The notes beneath the pieces are model-generated. The model ran no database searches. It worked only from the letters and a program-made list of their open reading frames with translations, and had not been told where the DNA came from. From contig NZ_LT546166.1 of the NCBI RefSeq assembly GCF_900078685.2, positions 1,952,287 through 2,016,286 on the forward strand: a stretch of DNA of 64,000 nucleotides, written 5' to 3'. The translations under genes were made by a program, and so were the position numbers. Of the stretch, positions 20,679-29,641 are shown one piece after another (positions within the stretch are counted from its first letter, which is position 1; the number at the start of each line of letters is the position of its first letter). The DNA is from Mycolicibacter icosiumassiliensis. GTDB taxonomy: Bacteria; Actinomycetota; Actinomycetes; Mycobacteriales; Mycobacteriaceae.

Positions 20679-22139
20679 TCAGAGATTGTCCAAGAACGGA
20701 ATGTTGATTCCGAATTCGCTCAAGACGGACGCGAGCGTCTCGACCGACGTACCCAATTCGATGGCACCCACCTGGGTGACTCCGGCGACCAGCGTTCCGG
20801 CAGCCAGGCCCAGCCCCGTCAGCGGATCACTGAGGTTGTTCAGCAGGATGTTCGCTACCTGGGTCGGCACGGTGATCGCCAGGGTCGTGAGGCTGTCGGC
20901 GGCCGGCAGCAGCAGCGAATACAGCTGGGCGAACGCGCCGGTGAGCGTGTTGATGAAGTCCATCGGCGAGGAGAACAGGTCGGTCGGCGCGGTGCCGGAA
21001 TCGGAGATGCCGGTGAACAGCGATGACGGGTTCGACACCAGGTTCTGGATGTCTTGGGCGAACGCATTGAAGCCCTGCTCGGCGGCAGGACCGAGATTGT
21101 TGAGCGCCACCATCACCTGATCCCAGTTCGGGAAGATCCCGAACCCGGTGGGCACGTTGGCCGTTCCCGCGTCCCAGCCGTCATTGTTCGGGTTGTCGTA
21201 GCCGAGATTGACCAGCTGGGTCAGGACCGGATTGAGCAGGTCGACCAACGGCTGGCCCACTACCGGCAGCAGCTGCAGCGGGGCCAACAGTGGCAGTTCG
21301 TCGTGGGGAATCATGTAGTAGCTGGTGACGCCGTCATAGCCCGCCGTCGTACCCACCTGGATTGCGTTGTTGACCTGGTCGGCGGTCAGCTCGGAATACA
21401 GCGGATGCACGAAAATCTCGCCCAGCTCGGCATTGAGGTCCGCCAAGATGTTCAGCGGGTATTTGGGGAAGTCGGCGAAGCCGTCGTACTCCAGCGAGTA
21501 GATCGCGGTCTCGTACGGGGTGTCCGGCGGGGTGTAACCGGCGAACGTCGTTTGAAACGCTGGGATCGTCAGATTGAACCGCTCGAAGACGCCACCGTCG
21601 GGATTCTGGACGTCACCGGTCAGCACGAACTTCACGGCGTCGGCGGCCACGCCCTCTTGCTGCAATTCGGCCATGACATTCCCGGCGATTTCCGTGCTCT
21701 GCGAATAGCCCGAGACTGCCACGGTGTTTCCGGCTGCCAGGTTCTGCATGATGTAGTCGTGCAGCATGACAGTGCCCTGCGCTACGGAGGTGTCGAGCGG
21801 CAGGCTTTTGACGCCGGAGAATATCGGCTGGGCTCCCTCCGGGGTGAATACCGGAACGCTTTGGGCGCCCGGTAGCAGACGCTGGATGTAGAGCTCGTCC
21901 ATGCTCTGCACATAGCCGGGGGTCTGCTGCGGCAACGGCATGCCGCTGCCGCCGACGATCAAGCCCACCAGGTGATTGGGGGAGTCGACCACGTAGCCGC
22001 CGCCGGTCGACGTGAGTTGTACCGCCGAGAGTGCGGCGGCGGGCGAGGGCACTGCTACCGGGCCGACGGCGATCAGGCCGGCCCCCACCAGGGCGACACC
22101 GGCCGTCGCATAGGGACGAAGCGTTAGCGACACGAACAT
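20679..22139 (-). CDS. Exported PE-PPE-domain serine esterase
   Basis: 486 residues. A signal peptide (Y-A-T-A-G-V-A-L-V-G-A-G-L-I-A-V-G-P) replaces the usual PE or PPE leader. The PE-PPE alpha/beta hydrolase domain covers about residues 55-290; the nucleophile is Ser146 in the G-Y-S-Q-S elbow, after AAGNTVAVS. The C-terminal 190 residues are Asn/Leu/Pro-rich, like GjpA proteins. Such enzymes hydrolyse short-chain esters in the cell envelope. It is the first gene of the accessory block. Confidence 0.85.
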   Translation of the reverse strand: MFVSLTLRPYATAGVALVGAGLIAVGPVAVPSPAAALSAVQLTSTGGGYVVDSPNHLVGLIVGGSGMPLPQQTPGYVQSMDELYIQRLLPGAQSVPVFTPEGAQPIFSGVKSLPLDTSVAQGTVMLHDYIMQNLAAGNTVAVSGYSQSTEIAGNVMAELQQEGVAADAVKFVLTGDVQNPDGGVFERFNLTIPAFQTTFAGYTPPDTPYETAIYSLEYDGFADFPKYPLNILADLNAELGEIFVHPLYSELTADQVNNAIQVGTTAGYDGVTSYYMIPHDELPLLAPLQLLPVVGQPLVDLLNPVLTQLVNLGYDNPNNDGWDAGTANVPTGFGIFPNWDQVMVALNNLGPAAEQGFNAFAQDIQNLVSNPSSLFTGISDSGTAPTDLFSSPMDFINTLTGAFAQLYSLLLPAADSLTTLAITVPTQVANILLNNLSDPLTGLGLAAGTLVAGVTQVGAIELGTSVETLASVLSEFGINIPFLDNL

Positions 22140-22259
22140 CTCCTTACAGCCAGGGCAGAAATGAAAGAATACCCATGAATAAGCTGATCGGAGCGTGATT
22201 GAAACCCAATGATTCAGAGCGTAGTGAGTGGGCGCGGGAGCCGTTCCTGATCGCGCCGA

Positions 22260-22934
22260 TCAGCTGAAACTGACGGGCAATCTCGCCGCGAGCTCCGCGA
22301 CGGTGGTGCCGAAGGTTGCGCGCGCCCGGAGCGTTCCCACGGCCGTGTCGATGTCGAAGATCGCGTATTCGGTATAGACCCTGCTGACGCAACGCAGACC
22401 GGTCAACGGATAGCTGCATGACGAAACCAGTTTGGCGGCACCGTCCTTGGCGAACAGGTCCATCATCACAAACACGCTCTTGGCCCCTATCGCCAAGTCC
22501 ATTGCTCCGCCAACGGCGGGGATCGCGCCCGGCTCCCCGGTATGCCAGTTGGCCAGGTCGCCGTACTGACTGACCTGTAGCGCACCAAGCACGCACACGT
22601 CGAGGTGTCCGCCGCGCATCATGGCGAAGGAGTCGGCGTGGTGGAAGTAGCAGGCCCCGGGCAGCTCGGTGACCGGGACCTTGCCGGCATTGGTGAGGTC
22701 GAGATCGATGTCCGCGCCCTGTGCTGCGGGCCCCATACCGAGCATGCCGTTTTCGGTGTGCAGCACCACCGCGTCTTCGGGTGACAGGTGATCCGCGACC
22801 AGCGTGGGCTGCCCGATGCCGAGATTGACATAGGAACCCGCCGGGATGTCGCGGGCGATAATGGCGGCAAGTTCGTTGCGGGACAGCGGGCCGCGGCCAC
22901 TGTGCTCGACTGCGCTGGCAGGCGTCTGCGTCAC
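22260..22934 (-). CDS. pcaJ: 3-oxoadipate CoA-transferase subunit B
   Basis: 224 residues. Beta subunit of the family I CoA-transferase that moves CoA from succinyl-CoA to 3-oxoadipate. The N-terminal G-I-G-Q-P and the catalytic Glu in H-T-E-N-G-M-L-G (about residue 61) are visible, followed by GGAMDLAIGAKSVFVMM. It is the last gene of the aromatic operon and overlaps pcaI by 4 nt. Acetoacetate is an alternative acceptor for this family; the pca context favours 3-oxoadipate. Confidence 0.9.
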   Translation of the reverse strand: MTQTPASAVEHSGRGPLSRNELAAIIARDIPAGSYVNLGIGQPTLVADHLSPEDAVVLHTENGMLGMGPAAQGADIDLDLTNAGKVPVTELPGACYFHHADSFAMMRGGHLDVCVLGALQVSQYGDLANWHTGEPGAIPAVGGAMDLAIGAKSVFVMMDLFAKDGAAKLVSSCSYPLTGLRCVSRVYTEYAIFDIDTAVGTLRARATFGTTVAELAARLPVSFS

Positions 22935-23599
22935 GGGCCAGTCTCCAGCATCCGATCGACGTAGATGCCCGGCGTGACAACCGCTTCGGGATCCAGCTGG
23001 CCGGTGCCGACGACACGGGACACCTCAGCGACCGTCAACGCTGCGGCGGCAGCCATCACCGGGCCGAAGTTACGAGCCGTCTTGCGATACACCAGGTTTC
23101 CCGCGCGATCCCCGACGTGAGCGCGGATCAGCGCGACATCCCCGTGAATCGGATACTCCAGTGCGTAGTCCCGGCCGTTGATGGTCCGAATCTCTTTGCC
23201 CTCGGTGAGCAGGGTGCCGACGCCGGTGGGGCAGTAGAACGCCCCGATGCCCGCGCCGGCGGCGCGGATGCGTTCGGCGAGATTGCCTTGCGGTACCAGT
23301 TCCAGCGCGATCTTGCCAGCGCGGTACAGCCCGTCGAACACATAGGAATCTGACTGGCGCGGAAAGGAACAGATCACCTTGTGGACGCGGCCGGCGGCCA
23401 GCAGTGCGGCCAATCCGGTATCGGCGTTGCCCGCATTGTTGCTGACGATGGTCAGATCCCCGGCGCCGTGGGCGATCAATGCGTCGATCAGCACGGTGGG
23501 CATACCGGCCATACCGAATCCGCCCACCAGAATCGTGGCACCGTCGCTCACCCCGGACAGCGCCTCGGCAGCGGTGTCGCAGATTACGGTGCGGCTCAC
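22931..23599 (-). CDS. pcaI: 3-oxoadipate CoA-transferase subunit A
   Basis: 222 residues from GTG 23599. Alpha subunit of the CoA-transferase: V-G-G-F-G-M-A-G-M-P, I-V-S-N-N-A-G, then GAFYCPTGVGTLL and YPIHGDVALIRAHVGDRAGN. It overlaps pcaL upstream (GTGA) and pcaJ downstream (ATGA). Confidence 0.9.
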   Translation of the reverse strand: MSRTVICDTAAEALSGVSDGATILVGGFGMAGMPTVLIDALIAHGAGDLTIVSNNAGNADTGLAALLAAGRVHKVICSFPRQSDSYVFDGLYRAGKIALELVPQGNLAERIRAAGAGIGAFYCPTGVGTLLTEGKEIRTINGRDYALEYPIHGDVALIRAHVGDRAGNLVYRKTARNFGPVMAAAAALTVAEVSRVVGTGQLDPEAVVTPGIYVDRMLETGP

Positions 23600-24753
23600 C
23601 CGGCGCCCGCTGAGCTGTCGTGGTCGGCGAGCACCTGCGCGGCGATCCGGAACGCGGTATTGGCATCGGGTACGCCGCAATAGATGGCGGTCTGCAGCAA
23701 CACCTCTTTGATCTCGTCGTTACTCAGGCCGTTGCGGCGTGCCGCGCGCAGATGCAGGGCAAGTTCCTCATGGTGTCCCCGAGCCACCAGCGCGGTCAGC
23801 GTGACGATCGAGCGGCTGCGCCGGTCCAGGCCGTCACGGGTCCAGATGTTGCCCCACGCATACCGCGTGATCAGATCCTGAAAGTCGGCGGTGAACGCGG
23901 TGGTGCCCGCGATCGCGCGGTCGACATGGGCGTCGCCGAGGACGTTGCGGCGCACCGACATGCCCGCGGCGTAAACCGCGTCCCGCGACAAGAGTTGGTC
24001 GAGAATGAGATTGGCGGTCGCCGTGGGGGCCTCGACAGGTGCCAGGTGACCGACGCCGTCGAGCATCACCAGGCGGCCGTGTTGGACTCTGGAAGCGATG
24101 CGCTCCAGTGACTCTGGGGGAGTGGCGCCGTCATCGATGCCGGCGATGGCCAACACCGGCGCAGCGATCCGGCCGAGTTGTGCGCTGACATCGAAATCGG
24201 CCAATGCCTCGCATGCTTGGGCATACGATTCGTCGTCGGTGGCGCGCAGCGCCTCCACCAATGCCGCGACCAGGTCCGGGGCTCGATCGACGAAACCGGG
24301 TGCGAACCAGCGCTGCAAGGAGGCCTCGACGAGTGCCGCGGTGCCCGAGGTGCGCACGGTGGCGGCACGTGCGGCCCAATCCTGCGCCCGCCCGAAGGTG
24401 GCGCCGGTGCATTGCAGCGTGGCGCTGGACACCCGTTCGGGGGCATCGAGCAGCAACTGCAGGCCGACCGCGCCACCGATGGAGTTACCGGCGTAGTGGA
24501 ACGGTGCGTGCGGCGCGATCTCGTCTACTAAGGCCAGTACGCCGGCCGCCAGGTCCGGCATCCGGAAGGGAGCTGCCGGGCTGCGGCCGTGGCCGGGAAG
24601 GTCCCAGGCGACGACGCGGACCTGCTCGGCGAGTTGTTCAGCGGCTACGCCCCACAGGGCGGTTGCCGAGGTGCCCAGCGATGGCCCGAGCAGCAGCAAG
24701 CCCGCGTCCGGCGGGCCGCCGAAGTCGGTGCCGACCAGCCGCGGCACGCTCAT
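23596..24753 (-). CDS. pcaL: PcaL: 3-oxoadipate enol-lactonase fused to 4-carboxymuconolactone decarboxylase
   Basis: 385 residues. Residues 1-250 are an alpha/beta hydrolase (PcaD) with a G-N-S-I-G-G nucleophile elbow and a late G-V-G-H-L-A-P His. Residues 265-380 are the carboxymuconolactone decarboxylase (PcaC): F-Q-D-L-I-T-R-Y-A-W-G, RRSRSIVTLTALVARGHHEE and EVLLQTAIYCGVP. The fusion is known from actinobacteria and carries out two consecutive steps after PcaB. It overlaps both neighbours by 4 nt. Confidence 0.93.
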   Translation of the reverse strand: MSVPRLVGTDFGGPPDAGLLLLGPSLGTSATALWGVAAEQLAEQVRVVAWDLPGHGRSPAAPFRMPDLAAGVLALVDEIAPHAPFHYAGNSIGGAVGLQLLLDAPERVSSATLQCTGATFGRAQDWAARAATVRTSGTAALVEASLQRWFAPGFVDRAPDLVAALVEALRATDDESYAQACEALADFDVSAQLGRIAAPVLAIAGIDDGATPPESLERIASRVQHGRLVMLDGVGHLAPVEAPTATANLILDQLLSRDAVYAAGMSVRRNVLGDAHVDRAIAGTTAFTADFQDLITRYAWGNIWTRDGLDRRSRSIVTLTALVARGHHEELALHLRAARRNGLSNDEIKEVLLQTAIYCGVPDANTAFRIAAQVLADHDSSAGAG

Positions 24754-25952
24754 GTGGCCTCCCTGAGGTGGTGGTGCGCGCGTTGCAGTACGGCATCGAT
24801 GAGAAGGCTTGCCGCCCCGGTGTAGTCGCCACGAGCGGTATGCCCGGTCAATTCGGTCATCGCCCGCTGTTCCCCGAGCAGGTCGCCCGCGGCGGCAAGG
24901 TTCGCCGCGGCGCGGTCGGTGTCGATGATCAGCCCGGCGAGCAGGGCGGTTGTCTGCGCCGCGGCTGCGACGGCATGGCGGGACAGGGTCCGCAGGCCCG
25001 CCCATTCGGCGTGCCAGCCGCCGTCGGAGCGCTCATCGATGCCGGCTGCGGAAGCGGCATGCAAGCCGGCGGCCAGGGACGGCGCCACCAACCCGGTACG
25101 GCGGATCAGCAGTGATAACACCGGATTGTTCTTGTGCGGCATCGTCGTTGAACCGCCGCCGCGGCCCTCGGCCAATTCGCCGATCTCGGCCCTACTGCTC
25201 GCCGCAACGTCGTTGGCGATGTGCGACCAGGCATCGCAGCATGTCACCAGTGCGTCACCGGCGCGGGTGATGACGGACCGAGTGGTGTGCCACGGCGGGC
25301 TGTCAGCGAGGCCGAGGGCCGCGGCCAATCGCCCCGACAGGCTTATGGCATCGGTGGGTGAACCGGCCAACTCGGTGGCGGCGGCCATAGTTCCGGCGGC
25401 GCCGCCGGCCTGCACCGAAAGCTGCGGCAGTGCGGCGACACCGTCGGCGGCATCCAAAATTCCGGTCAGCCAGTGGGTGAACTTCATGCCGATCGTGGTG
25501 GGCAACGCGGGCTGGGTCAACGTGCGGGCCAGCATGGGGCTGTCACGGTAGGTCTGCGCCAGCGCGGTCGCGGTGCGCACCTGTGCGTTGAGTTCGTTGC
25601 GAACTCGATCCAGTGCATCGCGCAGGCAGAGCATCAGTGCGGTGTCGATGACGTCCTGGCTGGTCAGGCCGCGGTGCAGCCAGCGTGCCGGTTGGCTGCC
25701 GGTGCGTTCCCGCAGTAGGTCGAGCAGGCCGGGCACCGGGTTGCCGGTCGCCTCGGCAGCCACGGCCGCCGCTTCCACATCAGCGGCCGAGACCACTGTG
25801 GTCAAGTCGGCCCGTGCCGCCTGGGGCGCAATACCGGAGTCGACAAGCACACCGAGCCAAGCATTTTCGACTCGCAGCATCGCGACCAGATACGCCGCGT
25901 CGCTGAAGATCGGCCCTGCCCGGTGATCCCCAGGCCATAACAAGTCGGTCAT
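24750..25952 (-). CDS. pcaB: 3-carboxy-cis,cis-muconate cycloisomerase
   Basis: 400 residues, fumarase/aspartase superfamily. It converts 3-carboxymuconate to 4-carboxymuconolactone. The superfamily signature GGSTTMPHKNNP is present (about residue 240), with HRGLTSQDVIDTALML earlier. ATG 25952 overlaps the pcaG stop. Confidence 0.92.
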   Translation of the reverse strand: MTDLLWPGDHRAGPIFSDAAYLVAMLRVENAWLGVLVDSGIAPQAARADLTTVVSAADVEAAAVAAEATGNPVPGLLDLLRERTGSQPARWLHRGLTSQDVIDTALMLCLRDALDRVRNELNAQVRTATALAQTYRDSPMLARTLTQPALPTTIGMKFTHWLTGILDAADGVAALPQLSVQAGGAAGTMAAATELAGSPTDAISLSGRLAAALGLADSPPWHTTRSVITRAGDALVTCCDAWSHIANDVAASSRAEIGELAEGRGGGSTTMPHKNNPVLSLLIRRTGLVAPSLAAGLHAASAAGIDERSDGGWHAEWAGLRTLSRHAVAAAAQTTALLAGLIIDTDRAAANLAAAGDLLGEQRAMTELTGHTARGDYTGAASLLIDAVLQRAHHHLREAT

Positions 25953-26497
25953 GGTTGCCCCCGATAGCGCAGGAATACCGTCTCGTCGGCGCCCTGCAGC
26001 CGGATGTCGAACCGAAAGCCATCCGCGTCGGGCACCGCGATGAGGGTATGACGACGGTCGGCCGCCACGGAGTTCAACAGTCGGTCGGTGTCGAGTTGAT
26101 CGCCGGGAAAATAGGCGCGGGTGAACAACCGGTTCAGCAGGCCACGCGCAAACACGGCAACGGTAATGAACGGTGTCGACGGGTGGAGCGCACCGGGTTT
26201 CACGGTGGTGAAGCTGTAGTGGCCGTCGGCATCGGTGGCGGCGCGTCCCCACCCGGTGAAGGTGTCACCGTCGCGGCGAAGCGAACTGGAGGTTGGCACG
26301 GCGCCGTCGGAATCGGCCTGCCAGATCTCCACCAGCGCGTCGGGAACGGGTGCCCCGGTGCCGTCGGTGACGGTGCCATGGAGCTCGACGGCGCCGGCGA
26401 AGCCAGCGGGCACCAGCTCGTTGCCGCGCTCGAACGGCAATGCGTAGCCGAAGAACGGGCCGATGGTCTGCCCGGGGGTGGCCGTCAGCCTAAGCAT
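25949..26497 (-). CDS. pcaG: Protocatechuate 3,4-dioxygenase alpha subunit
   Basis: 182 residues. Alpha chain of the intradiol ring-cleavage enzyme. T-P-G-Q-T-I-G-P-F-F near the N-terminus and the intradiol fold segment A-L-V-E-I-W-Q-A-D are present, but the iron ligands are not, as normal for PcaG. ATG 26497 overlaps pcaH by 8 nt. Confidence 0.93.
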   Translation of the reverse strand: MLRLTATPGQTIGPFFGYALPFERGNELVPAGFAGAVELHGTVTDGTGAPVPDALVEIWQADSDGAVPTSSSLRRDGDTFTGWGRAATDADGHYSFTTVKPGALHPSTPFITVAVFARGLLNRLFTRAYFPGDQLDTDRLLNSVAADRRHTLIAVPDADGFRFDIRLQGADETVFLRYRGQP

Positions 26498-27239
26498 CGT
26501 GATCCTCGAAAAGCGTTGCAGCTGGGCCGGTGAGCACGATGTCCCACCGGTAGCCGGTGGCCCATTCGTGGCTGGTGGTGTCGTGGTCGTAGACCGCGAC
26601 GAGCCGATCACGCGCCTGCTGGTCGGTGATCGACTGATAGATCGGATCCAACGCGAACAGCGGGTCACCCGGAAAATACATCTGAGTGATCATCCGCTGC
26701 GTGAAATCACTGCCGAACAAGGAAAAATGGATATGCGCGGGGCGCCAGGCGTTGTGGTGGTTGCGCCAGGGGTACGGGCCAGGCTTGATCGTGGTGAACC
26801 GGTAGCAGCCGTCGTCGTCGGTGAGGCAACGCCCTGCTCCGGTGAAGTTGGGGTCCAATGGTGCGGGGTGCTGATCGCCCTGGTGGATGTAGCGCCCGCT
26901 GGCGTTGGCCTGCCAGATCTCGACGAGTTGCCGGCGCACCGGCCTGCCATTGCCGTCGACGATCCGCCCGGTCACCACCGTGCGCTCGCCGATCGGTACG
27001 CCGGCGTGCTGGTTCGTCAGATCCGCGTCCCGGTGGGTGATGTCGCACTCGCCGAAACACGGTGCCCGGAGTTCGGCGCCCTCTGGATCCGTGAGGTGGA
27101 GGGCACTCTTGGGATGCCGAAGCACGCTGCTGCGGTACGGCGGATAGTCCAGCCTGGGTTGGCTTTCCTCGATGCCTGCACGCTCGTAATCGGCCTGGAT
27201 TGCCGCGATTTCCGCGCTGATCTCCGCCTGACCGGTCAT
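26490..27239 (-). CDS. pcaH: Protocatechuate 3,4-dioxygenase beta subunit
   Basis: 249 residues. The catalytic chain opens protocatechuate between its hydroxyls to 3-carboxymuconate. All four Fe(III) ligands can be placed: Tyr117 (G-R-Y-I-H), Tyr156 (G-P-Y-P-W), His169 and His171 (R-P-A-H-I-H), with the 39- and 13-residue spacings of the Pseudomonas enzyme. ATG 27239 overlaps the upstream aldolase-type gene. Confidence 0.95.
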   Translation of the reverse strand: MTGQAEISAEIAAIQADYERAGIEESQPRLDYPPYRSSVLRHPKSALHLTDPEGAELRAPCFGECDITHRDADLTNQHAGVPIGERTVVTGRIVDGNGRPVRRQLVEIWQANASGRYIHQGDQHPAPLDPNFTGAGRCLTDDDGCYRFTTIKPGPYPWRNHHNAWRPAHIHFSLFGSDFTQRMITQMYFPGDPLFALDPIYQSITDQQARDRLVAVYDHDTTSHEWATGYRWDIVLTGPAATLFEDHDA

Positions 27240-27964
27240 CGCCGCTCCAGGCGAGCGAGCTCATGGCGCCAGGCGGCATCCGCGGTGAACGAGGGCCCAA
27301 GGTCGGGCAAATCCGCCCAATCGGCCTCGTCGATAGGCTTGCACGTGCCGCCGGCGGCGCGGACCCGCAGCGACATCGAAGCCAATTGGTCCAGGCTGAT
27401 CGCTTGCAGGACAGCCTGGGCAGCCGTGGCCGCCGCGCTGGTGATTCCGTGGCCGCGACAGATCACCACCGGCTTGCCCGCCATGGCGGCGACCATCTCC
27501 TTGCCGAGTTCTGCGGTACGGATCAGCACGGACCGGGGGTACACCGGGACGCCCCGGCGCGCGAGCCATGCGCCCGGGATGTCGTAGGCCCCGTAGCTGG
27601 GTTCGAGCGTGATGCCCGCCAGGTCGGCGGCCACGACGGCCGCCGGATGCAGATGGGCCACTGCCCGGTGTTCGGGATGGGCCAGCAGCGTTTCGACGTG
27701 AATCGGCAGCTCGTTGGGCACCCGATATCCGTCCAATTCGCCGGGCATGCCCGGTGTTCCGTCGAAGCGGATGAGTCGAATGTCGTCGGGACGAGTGAAC
27801 GCGACGCCGTCGTCGAAGTCGCTGCGACACCGCACGAGTAGGTGTTGCTCGTCGACCCGGGCACTGATGTGTCCGAGAATTCCGTCCACCAAGCCCCTGG
27901 CGGCAGCGACGCGGCATGCTTGCGCAACCTCTCGCCGCAGCGGTGCCAGGTCGTCGGTGTTCAC
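27236..27964 (-). CDS. Class II aldolase-type decarboxylase, probably PhtC-like
   Basis: 242 residues of the class II aldolase/adducin fold: the GHISAR loop, then a zinc-type H-L-H-P (about residue 105) and later C-R-G-H-G (about 170). In actinobacterial phthalate clusters a protein of this family decarboxylates 3,4-dihydroxyphthalate to protocatechuate. Its position between a ring-dihydroxylating set and pcaHG supports that role. It overlaps both neighbours by 4 nt. The substrate is inferred from context. Confidence 0.65.
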   Translation of the reverse strand: MNTDDLAPLRREVAQACRVAAARGLVDGILGHISARVDEQHLLVRCRSDFDDGVAFTRPDDIRLIRFDGTPGMPGELDGYRVPNELPIHVETLLAHPEHRAVAHLHPAAVVAADLAGITLEPSYGAYDIPGAWLARRGVPVYPRSVLIRTAELGKEMVAAMAGKPVVICRGHGITSAAATAAQAVLQAISLDQLASMSLRVRAAGGTCKPIDEADWADLPDLGPSFTADAAWRHELARLERR

Positions 27965-28761
27965 GGGTTAGTCCCGGTAGTCATGCCGAATCCACCGTCG
28001 GGATGGGTACTTCCGGCCGTAATGCCGCGGGACCGGTCCGATGCCAGGAAGACATAGCTCCAGGCGTGGTCCTGGGGGGTGAGTGCGACATTGAGGGGGG
28101 TGCGTGCCGCGAGGTCGCGAGCCCGATCAGGGGTGTCGTCCAGGCGGATATGGTCGAGCGACAAGTTCTGTAAGCCGCGCAGGTCGGTGTTCAGGGTTCC
28201 GCCGGGCGCAACGCCGTTGACCCGAATGTGCGGGGCGAGTTCGTAGGCGAGCGTGGTGACCAGGCCGCGCACCGCGAACTTCGACGCGACGTACAGCACG
28301 CCGCCGCGACCCGGATAGAACGACGACGCCGACTCGGTGAGGACGATGGACGACCCCTCCTGGGCTTGCAGCGCCGGGATGGCGGCCTTCACCGACTGCA
28401 GCTGACTCAGCACGTTCGTGCTGAACATCTCGTCGAAAGCCGGCGCCAGCTCTTCGGTCGAGATGTCGGTGATTCCCTTGTAGAAGTCGAAGATCCCGAC
28501 ACAGTTGACCAGCGTGTCCAGTCCGCCGAATGCAGTAACGGCTGCGGCGACAGCGCGTTCATTCGCCTCGGCAGTCGTGGCATCGCCCTGAGTCACCGGA
28601 ACCGTCGGCAACTGACTTGCCAACGCAGCGCACTTCGCCGGGTCGCGTTCCAACACCGCGACCTGGGCGCCCTCTTCCAGATAGGCGTCTACGACCGCTC
28701 GGCCGATGCCCGAGCCGGCGCCGACGACCAGCGCCCGCTTACCGTCCAGCCAGCGCGTCAC
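27961..28761 (-). CDS. Short-chain dehydrogenase, probable cis-dihydrodiol dehydrogenase
   Basis: 266 residues, classical SDR. The cofactor motif is V-V-G-A-G-S-G-I-G-R, followed by N-C-V-G and the catalytic Y-V-A-S-K, with Ser in L-T-E-S-A-S-S. D-G-G-F near the C-terminus is typical. BphB/NarB-like enzymes rearomatise dihydrodiols made by ring dioxygenases, which fits the operon. It overlaps both neighbours by 4 nt. Confidence 0.75.
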   Translation of the reverse strand: MTRWLDGKRALVVGAGSGIGRAVVDAYLEEGAQVAVLERDPAKCAALASQLPTVPVTQGDATTAEANERAVAAAVTAFGGLDTLVNCVGIFDFYKGITDISTEELAPAFDEMFSTNVLSQLQSVKAAIPALQAQEGSSIVLTESASSFYPGRGGVLYVASKFAVRGLVTTLAYELAPHIRVNGVAPGGTLNTDLRGLQNLSLDHIRLDDTPDRARDLAARTPLNVALTPQDHAWSYVFLASDRSRGITAGSTHPDGGFGMTTGTNP

Positions 28762-29018
28762 GGCAGGTCACTGTCGTCCGAGAGCAGCGGTTGATGAATG
28801 TTGCCGACCATCGCCGCCAGAGTGTAGGCGTTCTGCCAGGTCAATGCCTCAAGTTCGAGGGCGTCGAGACTGATCCATTGCCCCGACTTCGGTGACGTGA
28901 TCAGCAGCCGGGAACCGTTGCGGGTATCGACTCGGTGCAGCGTTACTTCGGTGAATTCGTTGGCGATGGTGATGGCGTCACCGACCGCATTGGCCAGAAG
29001 ATCGTCGAGTGCGCTCAC
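28758..29018 (-). CDS. Small unassigned protein between dioxygenase and dehydrogenase
   Basis: 86 residues with no domain I can name. It has an amphipathic N-terminal helix (A-L-D-D-L-L-A-N-A-V), a beta-rich middle (E-V-T-L-H-R-V-D, L-L-I-T-S-P-K-S-G-Q-W-I-S-L) and a Trp-containing helix near the end. It has no signal peptide and no metal motif. Overlap by 4 nt on both sides suggests equimolar synthesis with the enzymes. A role in dioxygenase assembly is a guess from position. Confidence 0.7.
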   Translation of the reverse strand: MSALDDLLANAVGDAITIANEFTEVTLHRVDTRNGSRLLITSPKSGQWISLDALELEALTWQNAYTLAAMVGNIHQPLLSDDSDLP

Positions 29019-29641
29019 AGGAAGACCGCCAGGTTCTGCATGCGCAGGACCGACTCATCGACATAGATGGTGCGGCGCGCCAACTTCCAATGGTGGTCGG
29101 TGCGCCGTAGCAGATCTTCACGGCCGCAGGAGATCAACGCAGCTTCGTTCACGTCGCCGCGGCTGCGGAAGAGCAGCTCAGCCGACTCGACGATCAGGTG
29201 CTGGTCATCGTCGCAGGCAAAGGTGCGGACATTGGTGATGTGATGGCGAAGTCGTGACGGCGGGTCTTCGGTCCAGGCGTGTTCGGTCTGGAAACGAGCG
29301 ACACGTCTGTTCAGCGAGTACTTGTTCTCGTCGAAATGTGCCATGCCGGGGGAGGTGTCGAATCCCGCGCCCGAGGCGGTGGTCACCCGGACGGGCATGA
29401 AGTAATGGATGTCCTCGGTAAGGGTGTCGAGCCAGTCGGTGTACTGCTGTGCGTCGAGCAGATAGGCCTCGTCGACCAGGAACTGATGCGCCTGCAGGTG
29501 TCGGGGATCGTTGAACGGCAAGGGCTTACCGGTACGGACCTGCTTCGGCGCATGGTCGCCCAGAACAGCCAGATCCCAGGGGCCGCCGGTGTCTTTTGGT
29601 CGGGCGAACCCCGCCCGCTGACTTTTCTCGGCGGAGGTCAT
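29015..29641 (-). CDS. Ring-hydroxylating dioxygenase small (beta) subunit
   Basis: 208 residues. The NTF2-like beta subunit of aromatic-ring dioxygenases: H-Q-F-L-V-D-E-A-Y-L-L-D, DTLTEDIHYFMPVR, a R-L-R-H-H-I-T-N-V-R segment and the closing W-K-L-A-R-R-T-I-Y-V-D. The first 45 residues are polar. ATG 29641 overlaps the alpha-subunit stop. Confidence 0.85.
   Translation of the reverse strand: MTSAEKSQRAGFARPKDTGGPWDLAVLGDHAPKQVRTGKPLPFNDPRHLQAHQFLVDEAYLLDAQQYTDWLDTLTEDIHYFMPVRVTTASGAGFDTSPGMAHFDENKYSLNRRVARFQTEHAWTEDPPSRLRHHITNVRTFACDDDQHLIVESAELLFRSRGDVNEAALISCGREDLLRRTDHHWKLARRTIYVDESVLRMQNLAVFL

Noticed and set aside
20679..22139. True PE or PPE family protein
   Set aside because: No PE or PPE N-terminal domain; only the C-terminal-type PE-PPE esterase domain behind a signal peptide.
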